Shown one piece after another: positions 42,065 through 50,483 of a stretch of DNA of 52,406 nt (the stretch's first letter is position 1; each line of letters begins with the position of its first letter). Where the stretch lies: assembly GCA_964532405.1 (NCBI GenBank), contig CAZHIC010000018.1:1-52406 (forward strand), given 5' to 3'. The notes beneath the pieces were generated by a model. The model did no database searches. It worked only from the letters and a program-made list of their open reading frames with translations, and had not been told where the DNA came from. Both the position numbers and the translations under genes were made by a program. This stretch comes from PALSA-1006 sp964532405. Lineage in GTDB: Bacteria; Pseudomonadota; Gammaproteobacteria; Burkholderiales; Gallionellaceae.

Positions 42065-42154
42065 ACGTTTGCCTCCTCGCCCGCTGTGCGTGAGTTGTTG
42101 GGGCTTCAGCCCCTTACAACCACGGCCTACCCCTTGCGGGTATGTGGGAGAGGG
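42065..42154. repeat. GC-rich palindromic element, copy e, split by another palindrome
   Basis: The left part acgtttgcctcctcgcccgc (42065-42084) and right part cttgcgggtatgtgggagag (42133-42152) are the two halves of the element; between them lies a 26-bp palindrome (gttgttggggcttcagcccc and on, 42094-42120). Located between amgK and murU. Confidence 0.7.
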
Positions 42155-42165
42155 AATGCGCAGCA

Positions 42166-43224
42166 TCAAAAGGTGTACCCCGTTTGCTCGTTGCGCGGCT
42201 CCAGCTCCTTCAGCAGATTGAGTAGCGGTTTAAGGTCGATGTAGCGCTCGCAAGCACTGCGCAAATAGCTCATTACCAGCGGCATGTCTTTCAGGTAACC
42301 GTCCTTGCCGTCGCGGTGATACAAGCGCGCGAAGATGCCCAATACCTTGATGTGGCGCTGCACGCCCATCATTTCGTAGTCGCGGTAAAACTCGCCGAAA
42401 TCTTCGCGCACCGGCAAACCGGCTTTGCGTGCGTTCTCCCAATAGCGGATGAGCCAATCTATGATTTCCGGTTCTTCCCATTTGACGTAAGCGTCTTTGA
42501 ACAGGGAGGCCAGGTCGTAGGTGATGGGGCCGTACACAGCATCCTGAAAATCGAGGATGCCGGGCGAGGTTAGAAAATTGCCCTTCTCGTTTGCCTCCTC
42601 TCCCGCTTGCGGGAGAGGATTGAGGTGAGGGGATCCGATAAACATCAGATTTCTGGAATGATAGTCGCGGTGCACATATACACACGGCTGCGCCAGATTG
42701 TTGGCGAGGATGCGCGTAAACACCTCTTCCAGCTTGGCCTGTTGTTTAGCGTTGAGCGTCACCCCCAGATGCTTGGCGATATACCACTCTGGGAACAGAT
42801 TCAGCTCGCGGCGCAACAACGCCTCGTCGTAAGGCGGCAATTCGTTTTCGCGCGAGGCGAGCTGGATCTTGATCAGCGCATCGGTGGCCGCGCCATAAAG
42901 CTGGCGCGCATTGCCGGCATTCAATGCTTGCAAATAAGTGGTGTTGCCGAGGTCGGACAACAGCAAAAACCCCTGCGTCAGGTCTTGCGCATAGACATGC
43001 GGCACGTGTGTGCCCGCATTTTCAAACAATTTGCCCACATGCAGAAAGGGTTTGCAATCTTCATGCTGCGGAGGCGCGTCCATGACGATTTTAGTTGTAC
43101 CGTCAGTAAAGGTAGCACGGAAGTAGCGGCGGAAGCTGGCATCGGCCGAGGCCGGTGCGAGAGTAAAGGTTTGCTGCGGATTCAGGCTGGAAAGCCACTC
43201 GGTAAGCTGTTGTTGGCGCTGCAT
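42166..43224 (-). CDS. amgK: N-acetylmuramate/N-acetylglucosamine kinase
   Basis: 352 residues, aminoglycoside-phosphotransferase fold; phosphorylates MurNAc at the anomeric position for peptidoglycan recycling. Catalytic loop VHRDYHSRNLMF and metal-binding ILDFQDAVYGP are present. Between them, at about residues 197-219, is an in-frame insert (PHLNPLPQAGEEANEKGN) encoded by a palindromic element, right between two active-site segments; related enzymes usually have a few residues there. Despite this the frame is open and the catalytic residues are kept. It is divergent from lptD with a 60-bp gap, where both promoters must lie. Confidence 0.9.
   Translation of the reverse strand: MQRQQQLTEWLSSLNPQQTFTLAPASADASFRRYFRATFTDGTTKIVMDAPPQHEDCKPFLHVGKLFENAGTHVPHVYAQDLTQGFLLLSDLGNTTYLQALNAGNARQLYGAATDALIKIQLASRENELPPYDEALLRRELNLFPEWYIAKHLGVTLNAKQQAKLEEVFTRILANNLAQPCVYVHRDYHSRNLMFIGSPHLNPLPQAGEEANEKGNFLTSPGILDFQDAVYGPITYDLASLFKDAYVKWEEPEIIDWLIRYWENARKAGLPVREDFGEFYRDYEMMGVQRHIKVLGIFARLYHRDGKDGYLKDMPLVMSYLRSACERYIDLKPLLNLLKELEPRNEQTGYTF
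42586..42632. repeat. GC-rich palindromic element, copy f, in frame in amgK
   Basis: Core tcccgcttgcgggag, flanks cgtttgcctcc and gattgaggtgagggg, close to copy a in the amidotransferase but translated in another frame. Confidence 0.85.
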
Positions 43225-43284
43225 CGGTTTGCCTTAATTGTGGATTTGTGCGATTTTAGCACCTTAATTTATCTGCCCGGCATC

Positions 43285-45537
43285 ATGCGTTTTCGCTTCC
43301 ACTCGGTTTTTCTTCTCAGTCTCGGCTTGTTTTCGCAGCATATTCAAGCTGCGGAACCCTTATTGCCCGCAAGTGCCGTCAGTGTTGCTAGTCCGGCATT
43401 AGCTGCGAGCGCCGACAATGTCGCCACCGCCTCTGACAAGACCGTTTATATTGAGGCACAGAAGCTCGAAAGTAAAAAAAATGGGGGAATGGAGGCGCAT
43501 GGCAATGTCGAATTGCAGCAAGGAAATCAGAAAATTTACGCCGATCATTTGTTTTATGAGCAAAAAACGGGCGATCTTTCGGCCAACGGATCGGTTCGCG
43601 TAGTGCAGCCTAATGCAACGGTATCAGGCCCCGATCTGAAAATGAATATGGACAGCAATGTCGGTGAAATGAACCTGCCGCTATTTCAATTAAAGCAGCC
43701 GAACCAGAGCGATGCGCGCGGTTCGGCGAAAATAATGCGCAGTTCCGGGAGGCTGAACTACGAATACGAAAATGCCACGTACACAACCTGTCCGGCAGGC
43801 AATGATGACTGGTTGTTGAATATGTCCCGATTGGAGATCGATAGGGGAACGCAGATGGGAACGGCGCATAACGCTTGGATCGAATTCAAAAGCGTGCCTT
43901 TGCTATATACACCCTGGATGAATTTTCCGCTGGACGGACGACGGCTTTCTGGATTTCTTGGGCCCACTTATGGTGTTACAGGCTCCGGCGGAGCGGAAAT
44001 TACCCTCCCCTATTACTGGAATATCGCCCCCAATTACGATGCGACGATTTCGCCGCGCGTGATGGACAAGCGCGGCACGTTGCTCAACGATGAGTTCCGT
44101 TATAGGGGGGAAAATTATGCCGGTGAGATGTATTACGACATTTTGCAAAACGATCGTATTGCAAATTCGACCCGAACCCGTGCAGCCATTAAACACTCGC
44201 AAAATCTGGGCGGAGGGTTCAGTGCCATGATGAATTTTAACCGTGTATCGGATGACGCTTATTTTCGCGATCTGTCGAACACCGTATACGGCGCAACTCA
44301 GACACAATTAGAAAGTGTAGGGGGGGTATCATATGCCGCCGACTGGTGGAATGCCTCGATAAAAGCCCAGACATATCAAACTTTGCAGAATCCACTCGCT
44401 CCCGTGGCGGTCCCGTATCAGCGTTTGCCGCAAATCAACCTGACGGCGCAGCAGACCCTTGGCGACAGTCTCGTCAATATGGCGAACGAATATGTGGATT
44501 TCCGTCATGATACCCGGGTGAACGGTCAACGCCTGGTGCTTTATCCCTCCATCACCTATACCCTGCTGAACGATCCCGGGTTCTATCTAAAACCTAGGCT
44601 GGGCATACACAGCACGCAATATGTGATGGGCATAAACAATACTGCAAACATTCCGGATTCTTCCAGAACACTGCCCATTTTCAGCTTGGATGGCGGCATG
44701 ACGTTCGAGCGCGATATGACTCTGGGAGAAGGCGAATATACGCAGACGGTGGAACCGCGCGCGTTCTACGTAAAGATACCCTATCAAGATCAGAGCTTCT
44801 TGCCGAACTATGACACATCGCAAGCGACGTTCAGTTTCGCCCAGATGTTCTCGGAAAACCGCTTCTTCGGCAATGACCGGATCGGCGACGCGAACATGGT
44901 GACCATGGCATTGACCTCGCGCTTGATCGATAACGCCGGAGGGGTAGAGCGCTTGCGCGTGACGCTGGGCGAGCGGTTTAGCTTCGAGTTGCCGCAAATA
45001 AATCCCGTTGCGAACAGTCAATCCAACATTTTGCTTGCAGTGGGCGGGCGGGTAACCAACGCGCTGACCATGAATGGACTGCTTGAATATGACCCCAATG
45101 CCCAGCACACATTGTCATACAACGCAGGAGCTAGCTATAAGCCTGAAACAGGCAAAGTGCTGAATCTCGGCTATCGCTACACGCGCGTGGGGGACATTCC
45201 CGAAAATGATGTACGCCAAGCCGATTTCTCCACCCAATGGCCCTTGTTCTGGAATTGGCACTTAGTTTCGCGCTGGACTTACTCGCTGAACGAGCGTCGG
45301 GTTTTGGAACAATTGGTCGGGCTTGAGTATAATCAGTCGTGCTGGATGTTGCGCTTGGTGGCACAAAAATTTCCAATCCCCGGCAAACATGTTTCCACGG
45401 GAATATTTATCCAATTGGAGCTAAGGGATATTGTCGCCCTAGGCTCCGATCCGCTCGGTGCCTTGCGTTTGAGCGTTCCCGGGTATTCCAAATTGGGCGC
45501 CCCTTCCGCCAAGCAATCGGCGCAAGGTTTGCAATAA
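43285..45537 (+). CDS. lptD: LPS-assembly outer-membrane protein LptD
   Basis: 750 residues with a signal peptide (LFSQHIQAAE). Residues about 50-160 form the OstA beta-jellyroll (VYIEAQKLESKKNGGMEAHG...), the rest is the 26-strand barrel that, with LptE, places LPS in the outer leaflet. Only two Cys occur, in TTCPAGN (about residue 169) and NQSCWML (about 687), enough for one disulfide of the Cys173-Cys725 type; E. coli has four. The start at 43285 fits the signal peptide; the longer frame upstream is antisense to amgK. surA follows after 32 nt. Confidence 0.93.
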   Translation: MRFRFHSVFLLSLGLFSQHIQAAEPLLPASAVSVASPALAASADNVATASDKTVYIEAQKLESKKNGGMEAHGNVELQQGNQKIYADHLFYEQKTGDLSANGSVRVVQPNATVSGPDLKMNMDSNVGEMNLPLFQLKQPNQSDARGSAKIMRSSGRLNYEYENATYTTCPAGNDDWLLNMSRLEIDRGTQMGTAHNAWIEFKSVPLLYTPWMNFPLDGRRLSGFLGPTYGVTGSGGAEITLPYYWNIAPNYDATISPRVMDKRGTLLNDEFRYRGENYAGEMYYDILQNDRIANSTRTRAAIKHSQNLGGGFSAMMNFNRVSDDAYFRDLSNTVYGATQTQLESVGGVSYAADWWNASIKAQTYQTLQNPLAPVAVPYQRLPQINLTAQQTLGDSLVNMANEYVDFRHDTRVNGQRLVLYPSITYTLLNDPGFYLKPRLGIHSTQYVMGINNTANIPDSSRTLPIFSLDGGMTFERDMTLGEGEYTQTVEPRAFYVKIPYQDQSFLPNYDTSQATFSFAQMFSENRFFGNDRIGDANMVTMALTSRLIDNAGGVERLRVTLGERFSFELPQINPVANSQSNILLAVGGRVTNALTMNGLLEYDPNAQHTLSYNAGASYKPETGKVLNLGYRYTRVGDIPENDVRQADFSTQWPLFWNWHLVSRWTYSLNERRVLEQLVGLEYNQSCWMLRLVAQKFPIPGKHVSTGIFIQLELRDIVALGSDPLGALRLSVPGYSKLGAPSAKQSAQGLQ

Positions 45538-45569
45538 CAAAAGTCACATTAATTCAATTGAGAGAAGTC

Positions 45570-46883
45570 ATGTCAAGTAAGAAAGCTGGACAAATTTTAT
45601 TATGGGCGTTGTTTGTGTTGATTTCATGCGCTCGCGCGGCGGAGACGCCGCCGCAGCTACAACCCTTCGATCATATTGTGGTGGTGGTGAATGATGATGT
45701 CATCACGCGGCACGAGTTGGATACGCGCCTTGCCGTGGTCGTCAGCCAACTGAAAAAACAAGGCACGCCTTTGCCGGAATCGGCAGTGCTGGAGAAGCAG
45801 ATATTGGAGCGCATGATAGGCGACCTGCTGCAGCTGCAGTTCGCCAAAGAGACCGGCTTGCGCGTGGACGATGCCCAGCTGGACAAGGCGTTGGGCAGGA
45901 TTGCGCAACAAAACAAACTCGCTTCTCTGACGGCATTCCGTGCCAAGATCGAACAAGAAGGCATCAATTTCAATAAATTTCGCGAAGAAATCCGCACCGA
46001 GATTCTAACCACCCGCCTGCGTGAACGCGAGGTTGACAGCAAGCTCGTCATTAGTAACAACGAAATCGAAAATTATTTAAACAACCAGTCCAAACAAGCG
46101 GGCAAAGGTGAAGAACTGAAATTGGCGCATATCATGGTGGTCGTTCCAGAACAGGCCAGCGCCGAAAAGATCCAAATCTACAAGTCACGTGCCGAACAAG
46201 CGCTGGCTAAATTGCGCGGGGGAGCGTCCTTTGCCCAGGTAGCGGCGGGATTTTCCGATGCACAAGACGCGCTAACAGGAGGGGAGCTCGGCTGGAGGCC
46301 GTCCGAGCGTCTGCCGCCTTTATTCGCCGAGCCTCTGTTGAAAATGAAGCCGGGTGAGTTTACTGAAATATTGCGCAGCCCGAACGGGTTCCACATTCTC
46401 AAGTTATTGGAACGGCGCAGCAAAGATGCACCTGTCTTGATCACGCAAACCCATGCGCGTCATATTTTGATCAAGACCAGCGAGTTGGTTCCTGAGAATG
46501 AAGCGAAAACTCGTTTGTCGGAGATCAAGCAGCGTATCGACAAGGGCGCGGACTTTGCCGAACAGGCAAAGCTATATTCGGAGGATGGCAGCGCGGCACA
46601 AGGCGGAGACTTGAACTGGCTCTCGCCCGGTGAAACTGTGCCGGAATTCGAGGGGCCGATGGATGCGCTGCAGGTCGGGCAGATCAGCGGCTTGGTGCAA
46701 TCCGGTTTCGGCTGGCATCTGATTCAAGTGTTGGAGCGCCGCAATACCGATGTGAGCGTAGAGCAGAAGAAGCAACAGGCGCGCAACGCTATCCGCGCCT
46801 TCCGATCGGAAGATGCTTTTCAGGATTGGTTGCGCCAGTTGCGCGACCGCGCTTTCATCGAATATCGCACCCCGAACAAGTGA
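45570..46883 (+). CDS. surA: periplasmic chaperone/peptidyl-prolyl isomerase SurA
   Basis: 437 residues with a signal peptide (LISCARAAE). N-terminal chaperone region, then two parvulin domains (LAHIMVVVPEQASAEKIQIY with LTGGELGW; ARHILIKTSELVPE with GGDLNWLSPGE), and a final helix. It escorts barrel proteins such as LptD to the Bam machine. GAGAG lies 5 nt before the ATG. The stop overlaps the GTG of pdxA (GTGA, 46880-46883). Confidence 0.93.
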   Translation: MSSKKAGQILLWALFVLISCARAAETPPQLQPFDHIVVVVNDDVITRHELDTRLAVVVSQLKKQGTPLPESAVLEKQILERMIGDLLQLQFAKETGLRVDDAQLDKALGRIAQQNKLASLTAFRAKIEQEGINFNKFREEIRTEILTTRLREREVDSKLVISNNEIENYLNNQSKQAGKGEELKLAHIMVVVPEQASAEKIQIYKSRAEQALAKLRGGASFAQVAAGFSDAQDALTGGELGWRPSERLPPLFAEPLLKMKPGEFTEILRSPNGFHILKLLERRSKDAPVLITQTHARHILIKTSELVPENEAKTRLSEIKQRIDKGADFAEQAKLYSEDGSAAQGGDLNWLSPGETVPEFEGPMDALQVGQISGLVQSGFGWHLIQVLERRNTDVSVEQKKQQARNAIRAFRSEDAFQDWLRQLRDRAFIEYRTPNK

Positions 46884-47854
46884 GACCGCAGCCGCTCGCC
46901 ATCACCTCCGGCGAGCCCGCAGGCATCGGCCCCGATCTGTGCCTGCAACTGGTCGGGCACAAGCAGCCCTTGGTGGTGATCGCAGACAAGCAGCTTTTGC
47001 AACAGCGTGCAAGGCAACTCGGCATCAATGTTGCGTTGCATGACTACACGCCCGCCACGCCGCATGCGCCCAACAAATTGAGTGTGCTGCATATTCCCTT
47101 GGCGAGCCCCGTTCAGGCCGGGAAGCTAGCCCCCGTAAACAGCCCTTACGTGTTGGCAACCTTGCGCCGCGCTGTACAAGGCTGTCAGTCCGGCGAGTTT
47201 TCCGGCATGGTCACCGCACCCGCGCACAAGGGGGTTATCAACGATGCGGGCATACCTTTCACCGGACATACCGAATTTCTCGCCGAACTGACGGGCACGC
47301 CGCAAGTAGTGATGATGCTGGCGGGAGGAGGCATGCGCGTGGCGCTGGCGACCACCCACCTGCCGTTGCGCGAAGTGGCCGATGCCATCACTGCGCCATT
47401 ACTGGAAAGCGTGCTGCGCATCCTGCAAAGCGACCTGCAACGCCGCTTTGGCCTCGCCCATCCGCGCATCCTCGTTGCCGGACTCAACCCCCATGCAGGA
47501 GAAGGCGGACACCTCGGACGGGAAGAGATCGAGGTGATGATCCCGGTGCTGGATAAACTGCGCGCCGAAGGCATCAACGTGAGCGCGCCTCTTCCTGCCG
47601 ACACCCTGTTTGCCGCGCACCGTTTGCGCGAATGCGATGCAGTACTGGCGATGTATCACGATCAAGGCCTGCCCGTGTTAAAACACGCCAGCTTCGGTGA
47701 AGGCGTGAACATCACGCTCGGCCTGCCCATCATCCGCACCTCGGTCGATCACGGCACCGCGCTGGAACTGGCCGGGACAAGCAAGGCTGATGTCGGCAGC
47801 TTGCTGGAGGCGATCAAAGTAGCTATAGAAATGGTAAAACATGAGCGCGCATAA
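46880..47854 (+). CDS. pdxA: 4-hydroxythreonine-4-phosphate dehydrogenase
   Basis: 324 residues. Makes the aminoketone for pyridoxal phosphate synthesis. ITSGEPAGIGPDLCLQL at the N-terminus, and metal-binding HTEFLAELTG, AGLNPHAGEGGHLG and YHDQGLPVLKH. I use the GTG at 46880, overlapping the surA stop, which gives the usual length; longer starts run inside surA. Translation likely depends on surA. The end overlaps rsmA by 14 nt. Confidence 0.93.
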   Translation: MRPQPLAITSGEPAGIGPDLCLQLVGHKQPLVVIADKQLLQQRARQLGINVALHDYTPATPHAPNKLSVLHIPLASPVQAGKLAPVNSPYVLATLRRAVQGCQSGEFSGMVTAPAHKGVINDAGIPFTGHTEFLAELTGTPQVVMMLAGGGMRVALATTHLPLREVADAITAPLLESVLRILQSDLQRRFGLAHPRILVAGLNPHAGEGGHLGREEIEVMIPVLDKLRAEGINVSAPLPADTLFAAHRLRECDAVLAMYHDQGLPVLKHASFGEGVNITLGLPIIRTSVDHGTALELAGTSKADVGSLLEAIKVAIEMVKHERA

Positions 47855-48632
47855 AGCCCTTAAACGCTTTGGTCAAAACTTCCTCGTCGACCAAAATATC
47901 ATCGACGACATCGTACGTGCGATCCGCCCGGAAGCAAACGACAACATGGTGGAAATCGGCCCCGGCCTGGGAGCGCTGACGCGCCCGCTGCTTATGCGGC
48001 TGAATACCCTGCATGTGGTGGAGATCGACCGCGACATCATCGCGCGCCTGAAGACGGATTATCCGCAAGACAAGATCGTTATCCACGAAGGCGATGCCTT
48101 AAAGTTTGATATTGCGCAGTTGCCCGCACCGCTGCGCATCGTCGGCAACCTGCCCTACAACATTTCGTCGCCGCTGCTGTTCCATTTTGCCGACTATGCG
48201 GCACGCATCACCGACATGCACTTCATGTTGCAGAACGAGGTGGTCGAACGTATGGTGGCCGCGCCTTCCACGCCGGAATACGGGCGGCTGTCGGTGATGC
48301 TGCAATACCGCTTCCACATGGAAAAGCTGCTCGATGTGCCGCCGGAATCGTTCCGCCCTGCCCCCAAAGTCGATTCGGCCATCGTACGCATGATCCCGAT
48401 GTCGAAAAAAGAGATTCTGGTGCAGGATGAGGCGCTTTTCGCCGAGGTGGTCATGGCTGCCTTTGGTCAGCGGCGCAAGACCTTGCGCAATACCTTGCGC
48501 GGCCATCTAGCTGAAGAAGGTTTTGCCCAACTCGGTATCGACGCACAGTTACGTGCAGAAAATCTTGGCTGGCTGGAATTTGCTCGAATTGCGAATTGGA
48601 TAGGCGCGCAGCGCGTCATTACGCCAATCTAA
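47841..48632 (+). CDS. rsmA: 16S rRNA dimethyladenosine transferase
   Basis: 263 residues. Dimethylates two adjacent adenosines in helix 45 of 16S rRNA during small-subunit maturation. KRFGQNFLVDQNIIDDIV, the SAM loop VEIGPGLGALTRPL and the catalytic NLPYNISSPLL are all present. It overlaps pdxA, as in many proteobacteria. Confidence 0.95.
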   Translation: MSAHKALKRFGQNFLVDQNIIDDIVRAIRPEANDNMVEIGPGLGALTRPLLMRLNTLHVVEIDRDIIARLKTDYPQDKIVIHEGDALKFDIAQLPAPLRIVGNLPYNISSPLLFHFADYAARITDMHFMLQNEVVERMVAAPSTPEYGRLSVMLQYRFHMEKLLDVPPESFRPAPKVDSAIVRMIPMSKKEILVQDEALFAEVVMAAFGQRRKTLRNTLRGHLAEEGFAQLGIDAQLRAENLGWLEFARIANWIGAQRVITPI

Positions 48633-48707
48633 TTGCCAAACAGATGTTTTGATCATAAAGTACGCGCCTGTCTCGCTGCAATAATCACAAATCACGGAGA
48701 ATTGAAT

Positions 48708-48887
48708 ATGGAAAATTCGGCAAAACGCGGTACCGTTTTAGTATTTATTGGAATTGTTTTGCTTGTCTCGGCATTCTTTTGCGGAGTAAATACTGCCGGG
48801 GTAATTTTGATGGCGCTGGCTATTTCAACTGCAGGATACGGGGGCGGAACCATCATGAACACGCCTTGTGACAGGGTGAAAAAATAA
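48708..48887 (+). CDS. 59-residue membrane protein, unknown
   Basis: Two hydrophobic segments (VLVFIGIVLLVSAFFCG and TAGVILMALAISTAGYGGG) and a Cys near the end. CGGAGA lies 9 nt before the ATG; the longer frame from 48633 lacks a site. It stands alone between rsmA and thiD. No family recognised. Confidence 0.6.
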   Translation: MENSAKRGTVLVFIGIVLLVSAFFCGVNTAGVILMALAISTAGYGGGTIMNTPCDRVKK

Positions 48888-48925
48888 TACGTTTCAACCC
48901 CTTTGTGGCTTTTGGTTTCTGACCT

Positions 48926-48957
48926 CTCTCCCTCTTGTACATTAGCAGAAGGGAGAG
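48926..48957 (+). terminator. inverted repeat after the 59-residue gene
   Basis: ctctccct (48926-48933) and agggagag (48950-48957) with a 16-nt loop that can extend pairing; cgattt follows. May be a terminator or a decayed palindromic repeat. Confidence 0.45.
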
Positions 48958-49006
48958 CGATTTCAGTTAGAATCACGCCTCGCTCTTAACTTATAGCCCC
49001 TGTCCT

Positions 49007-49843
49007 ATGTCCGATATTCCACCTATTGTCTTGACCTTTGCGGCAACTGATCCGAGTGGTGGTGCCGGTATGCAGGCCGATATTTTGACTATCGCCAGCA
49101 TGGGCTGCCATCCGCTGTCCGTGGTCACCGCCATCACGGTGCAGGACACCAGCGGCGTGGATGATGTGCAGCCGATGGATGCCGAATGGGTGATCGATCA
49201 GGCGCGCACCGTGCTGGAAGATATGCCGGTCGCCGCCTTCAAGATCGGCTTGCTCGGCAGTGTGGAAAACATTGCGGCCATCGCCGAGATCGTCTCGGAC
49301 TATCCCGACATACCGTTGGTGTTCGACCCCGTGCTGGCTTCCGGTCGCGGCGACGAGTTGGCCAACGAAGACATGTTGGATGCGTTGCGCGAACTGCTGT
49401 TGCCGCAGACCACCATCCTCACGCCGAACAGTATGGAGGCGCGGCGTCTGATCGTGGATGAAGACAACGAGAAGGACGATCCGAATCTGAACGAGTGCGC
49501 CAAACGTATCATCCGGCTCGGCTGCGAATATGTGCTGATCACCGGCACGCATGAGCACACCCCTAAAGTCATCAACAACCTGTATGGGGAGCGCGGCTTA
49601 GTGCGCAGCGACAACTGGCCGCGCCTGCCCGGCATCTATCACGGTTCGGGATGCACGCTGGCAGCGGCGATCGCCGCGCTACTGGCCAATGGCTTGCCGA
49701 TGGAAGAAGCGGTGCGCGAGGCGCAGGAATACACTTGGGAAGCATTGAAATACGGCTTCCGTCCCGGTATGGGACAGCACATTCCAGACCGCCTGTTCTG
49801 GGCGCGCGACGAAGACGAGGATGAGCCGGAAACCCGCCATTAA
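49007..49843 (+). CDS. thiD: hydroxymethylpyrimidine/phosphomethylpyrimidine kinase
   Basis: 278 residues, ribokinase fold. Phosphorylates HMP and HMP-P for thiamine synthesis. DPSGGAGMQADILTIASMG at the start, FDPVLASGRG, LTPNSMEA and GSGCTLAAAIAA (anion hole and catalytic Cys region). An acidic tail (ARDEDEDEPE) is unusual. It overlaps thiE by 23 nt. Confidence 0.93.
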   Translation: MSDIPPIVLTFAATDPSGGAGMQADILTIASMGCHPLSVVTAITVQDTSGVDDVQPMDAEWVIDQARTVLEDMPVAAFKIGLLGSVENIAAIAEIVSDYPDIPLVFDPVLASGRGDELANEDMLDALRELLLPQTTILTPNSMEARRLIVDEDNEKDDPNLNECAKRIIRLGCEYVLITGTHEHTPKVINNLYGERGLVRSDNWPRLPGIYHGSGCTLAAAIAALLANGLPMEEAVREAQEYTWEALKYGFRPGMGQHIPDRLFWARDEDEDEPETRH

Positions 49844-50483
49844 AGGGCTGTACGCCATCACGCCGGACGAGTTGAATACGGCGGAGCTGATACGCAAGAC
49901 GCGCTTGGCGCTACAGGGCGGCACCACCGTGTTGCAATACCGCAACAAACTCGCCGATGATGATTTACAGCTGGAACAAGCACTGGCGCTGCGTCAATTG
50001 ACGCGAGAGTTTGGCACGACTTTCATCGTCAATGACGACGCGCGTTTGGCGCTGCAAGCGGATGCGGACGGCGTGCATCTCGGCGGCGACGATGGCAGTG
50101 TGGCCGCAGCGCGTGCGATATTGGGCCGCGAAAAAATCATCGGCGTGTCTTGCTATAATCGCGCACTGTTGGCCGCAGAGGCGGTGAAACAAGGAGCAGA
50201 CTACGTGGCGTTCGGCGCGTTTTTTTCTTCCGGCATCAAGCCCGATGCAGTACGCGCAGAACTCGGCCTGTTGGAGTGGGCGCGGCGGGAATTGAACGTA
50301 CCGCTGGTGGCAATAGGCGGCATCACCCCAAGCAATGGTGCAGCACTGGTACAAGCGGGAGCACACGCGCTGGCAGTGATTTCGGCAGTATTTGATGCGG
50401 AAGATATACAGTTTTCCGCGCAGGAATTTTCAACCCTTATTAGCAAGGTTCAGCATGACATCTCAAAACCAAACGTTATTTGA
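49821..50483 (+). CDS. thiE: thiamine-phosphate synthase
   Basis: 220 residues, TIM barrel. Joins HMP-PP and thiazole phosphate to thiamine phosphate. LQYRNKLADD, FIVNDDARLALQADADGVHL with GGDD, and VAIGGITPSNG are the family motifs. The start lies inside thiD, next to GAGG. The end overlaps hemL by 29 nt. Confidence 0.93.
   Translation: MSRKPAIKGLYAITPDELNTAELIRKTRLALQGGTTVLQYRNKLADDDLQLEQALALRQLTREFGTTFIVNDDARLALQADADGVHLGGDDGSVAAARAILGREKIIGVSCYNRALLAAEAVKQGADYVAFGAFFSSGIKPDAVRAELGLLEWARRELNVPLVAIGGITPSNGAALVQAGAHALAVISAVFDAEDIQFSAQEFSTLISKVQHDISKPNVI

Noticed and set aside
42607..43284. longer start for lptD in an upstream open frame
   Set aside because: That stretch is antisense to amgK, and the signal peptide begins at 43285.
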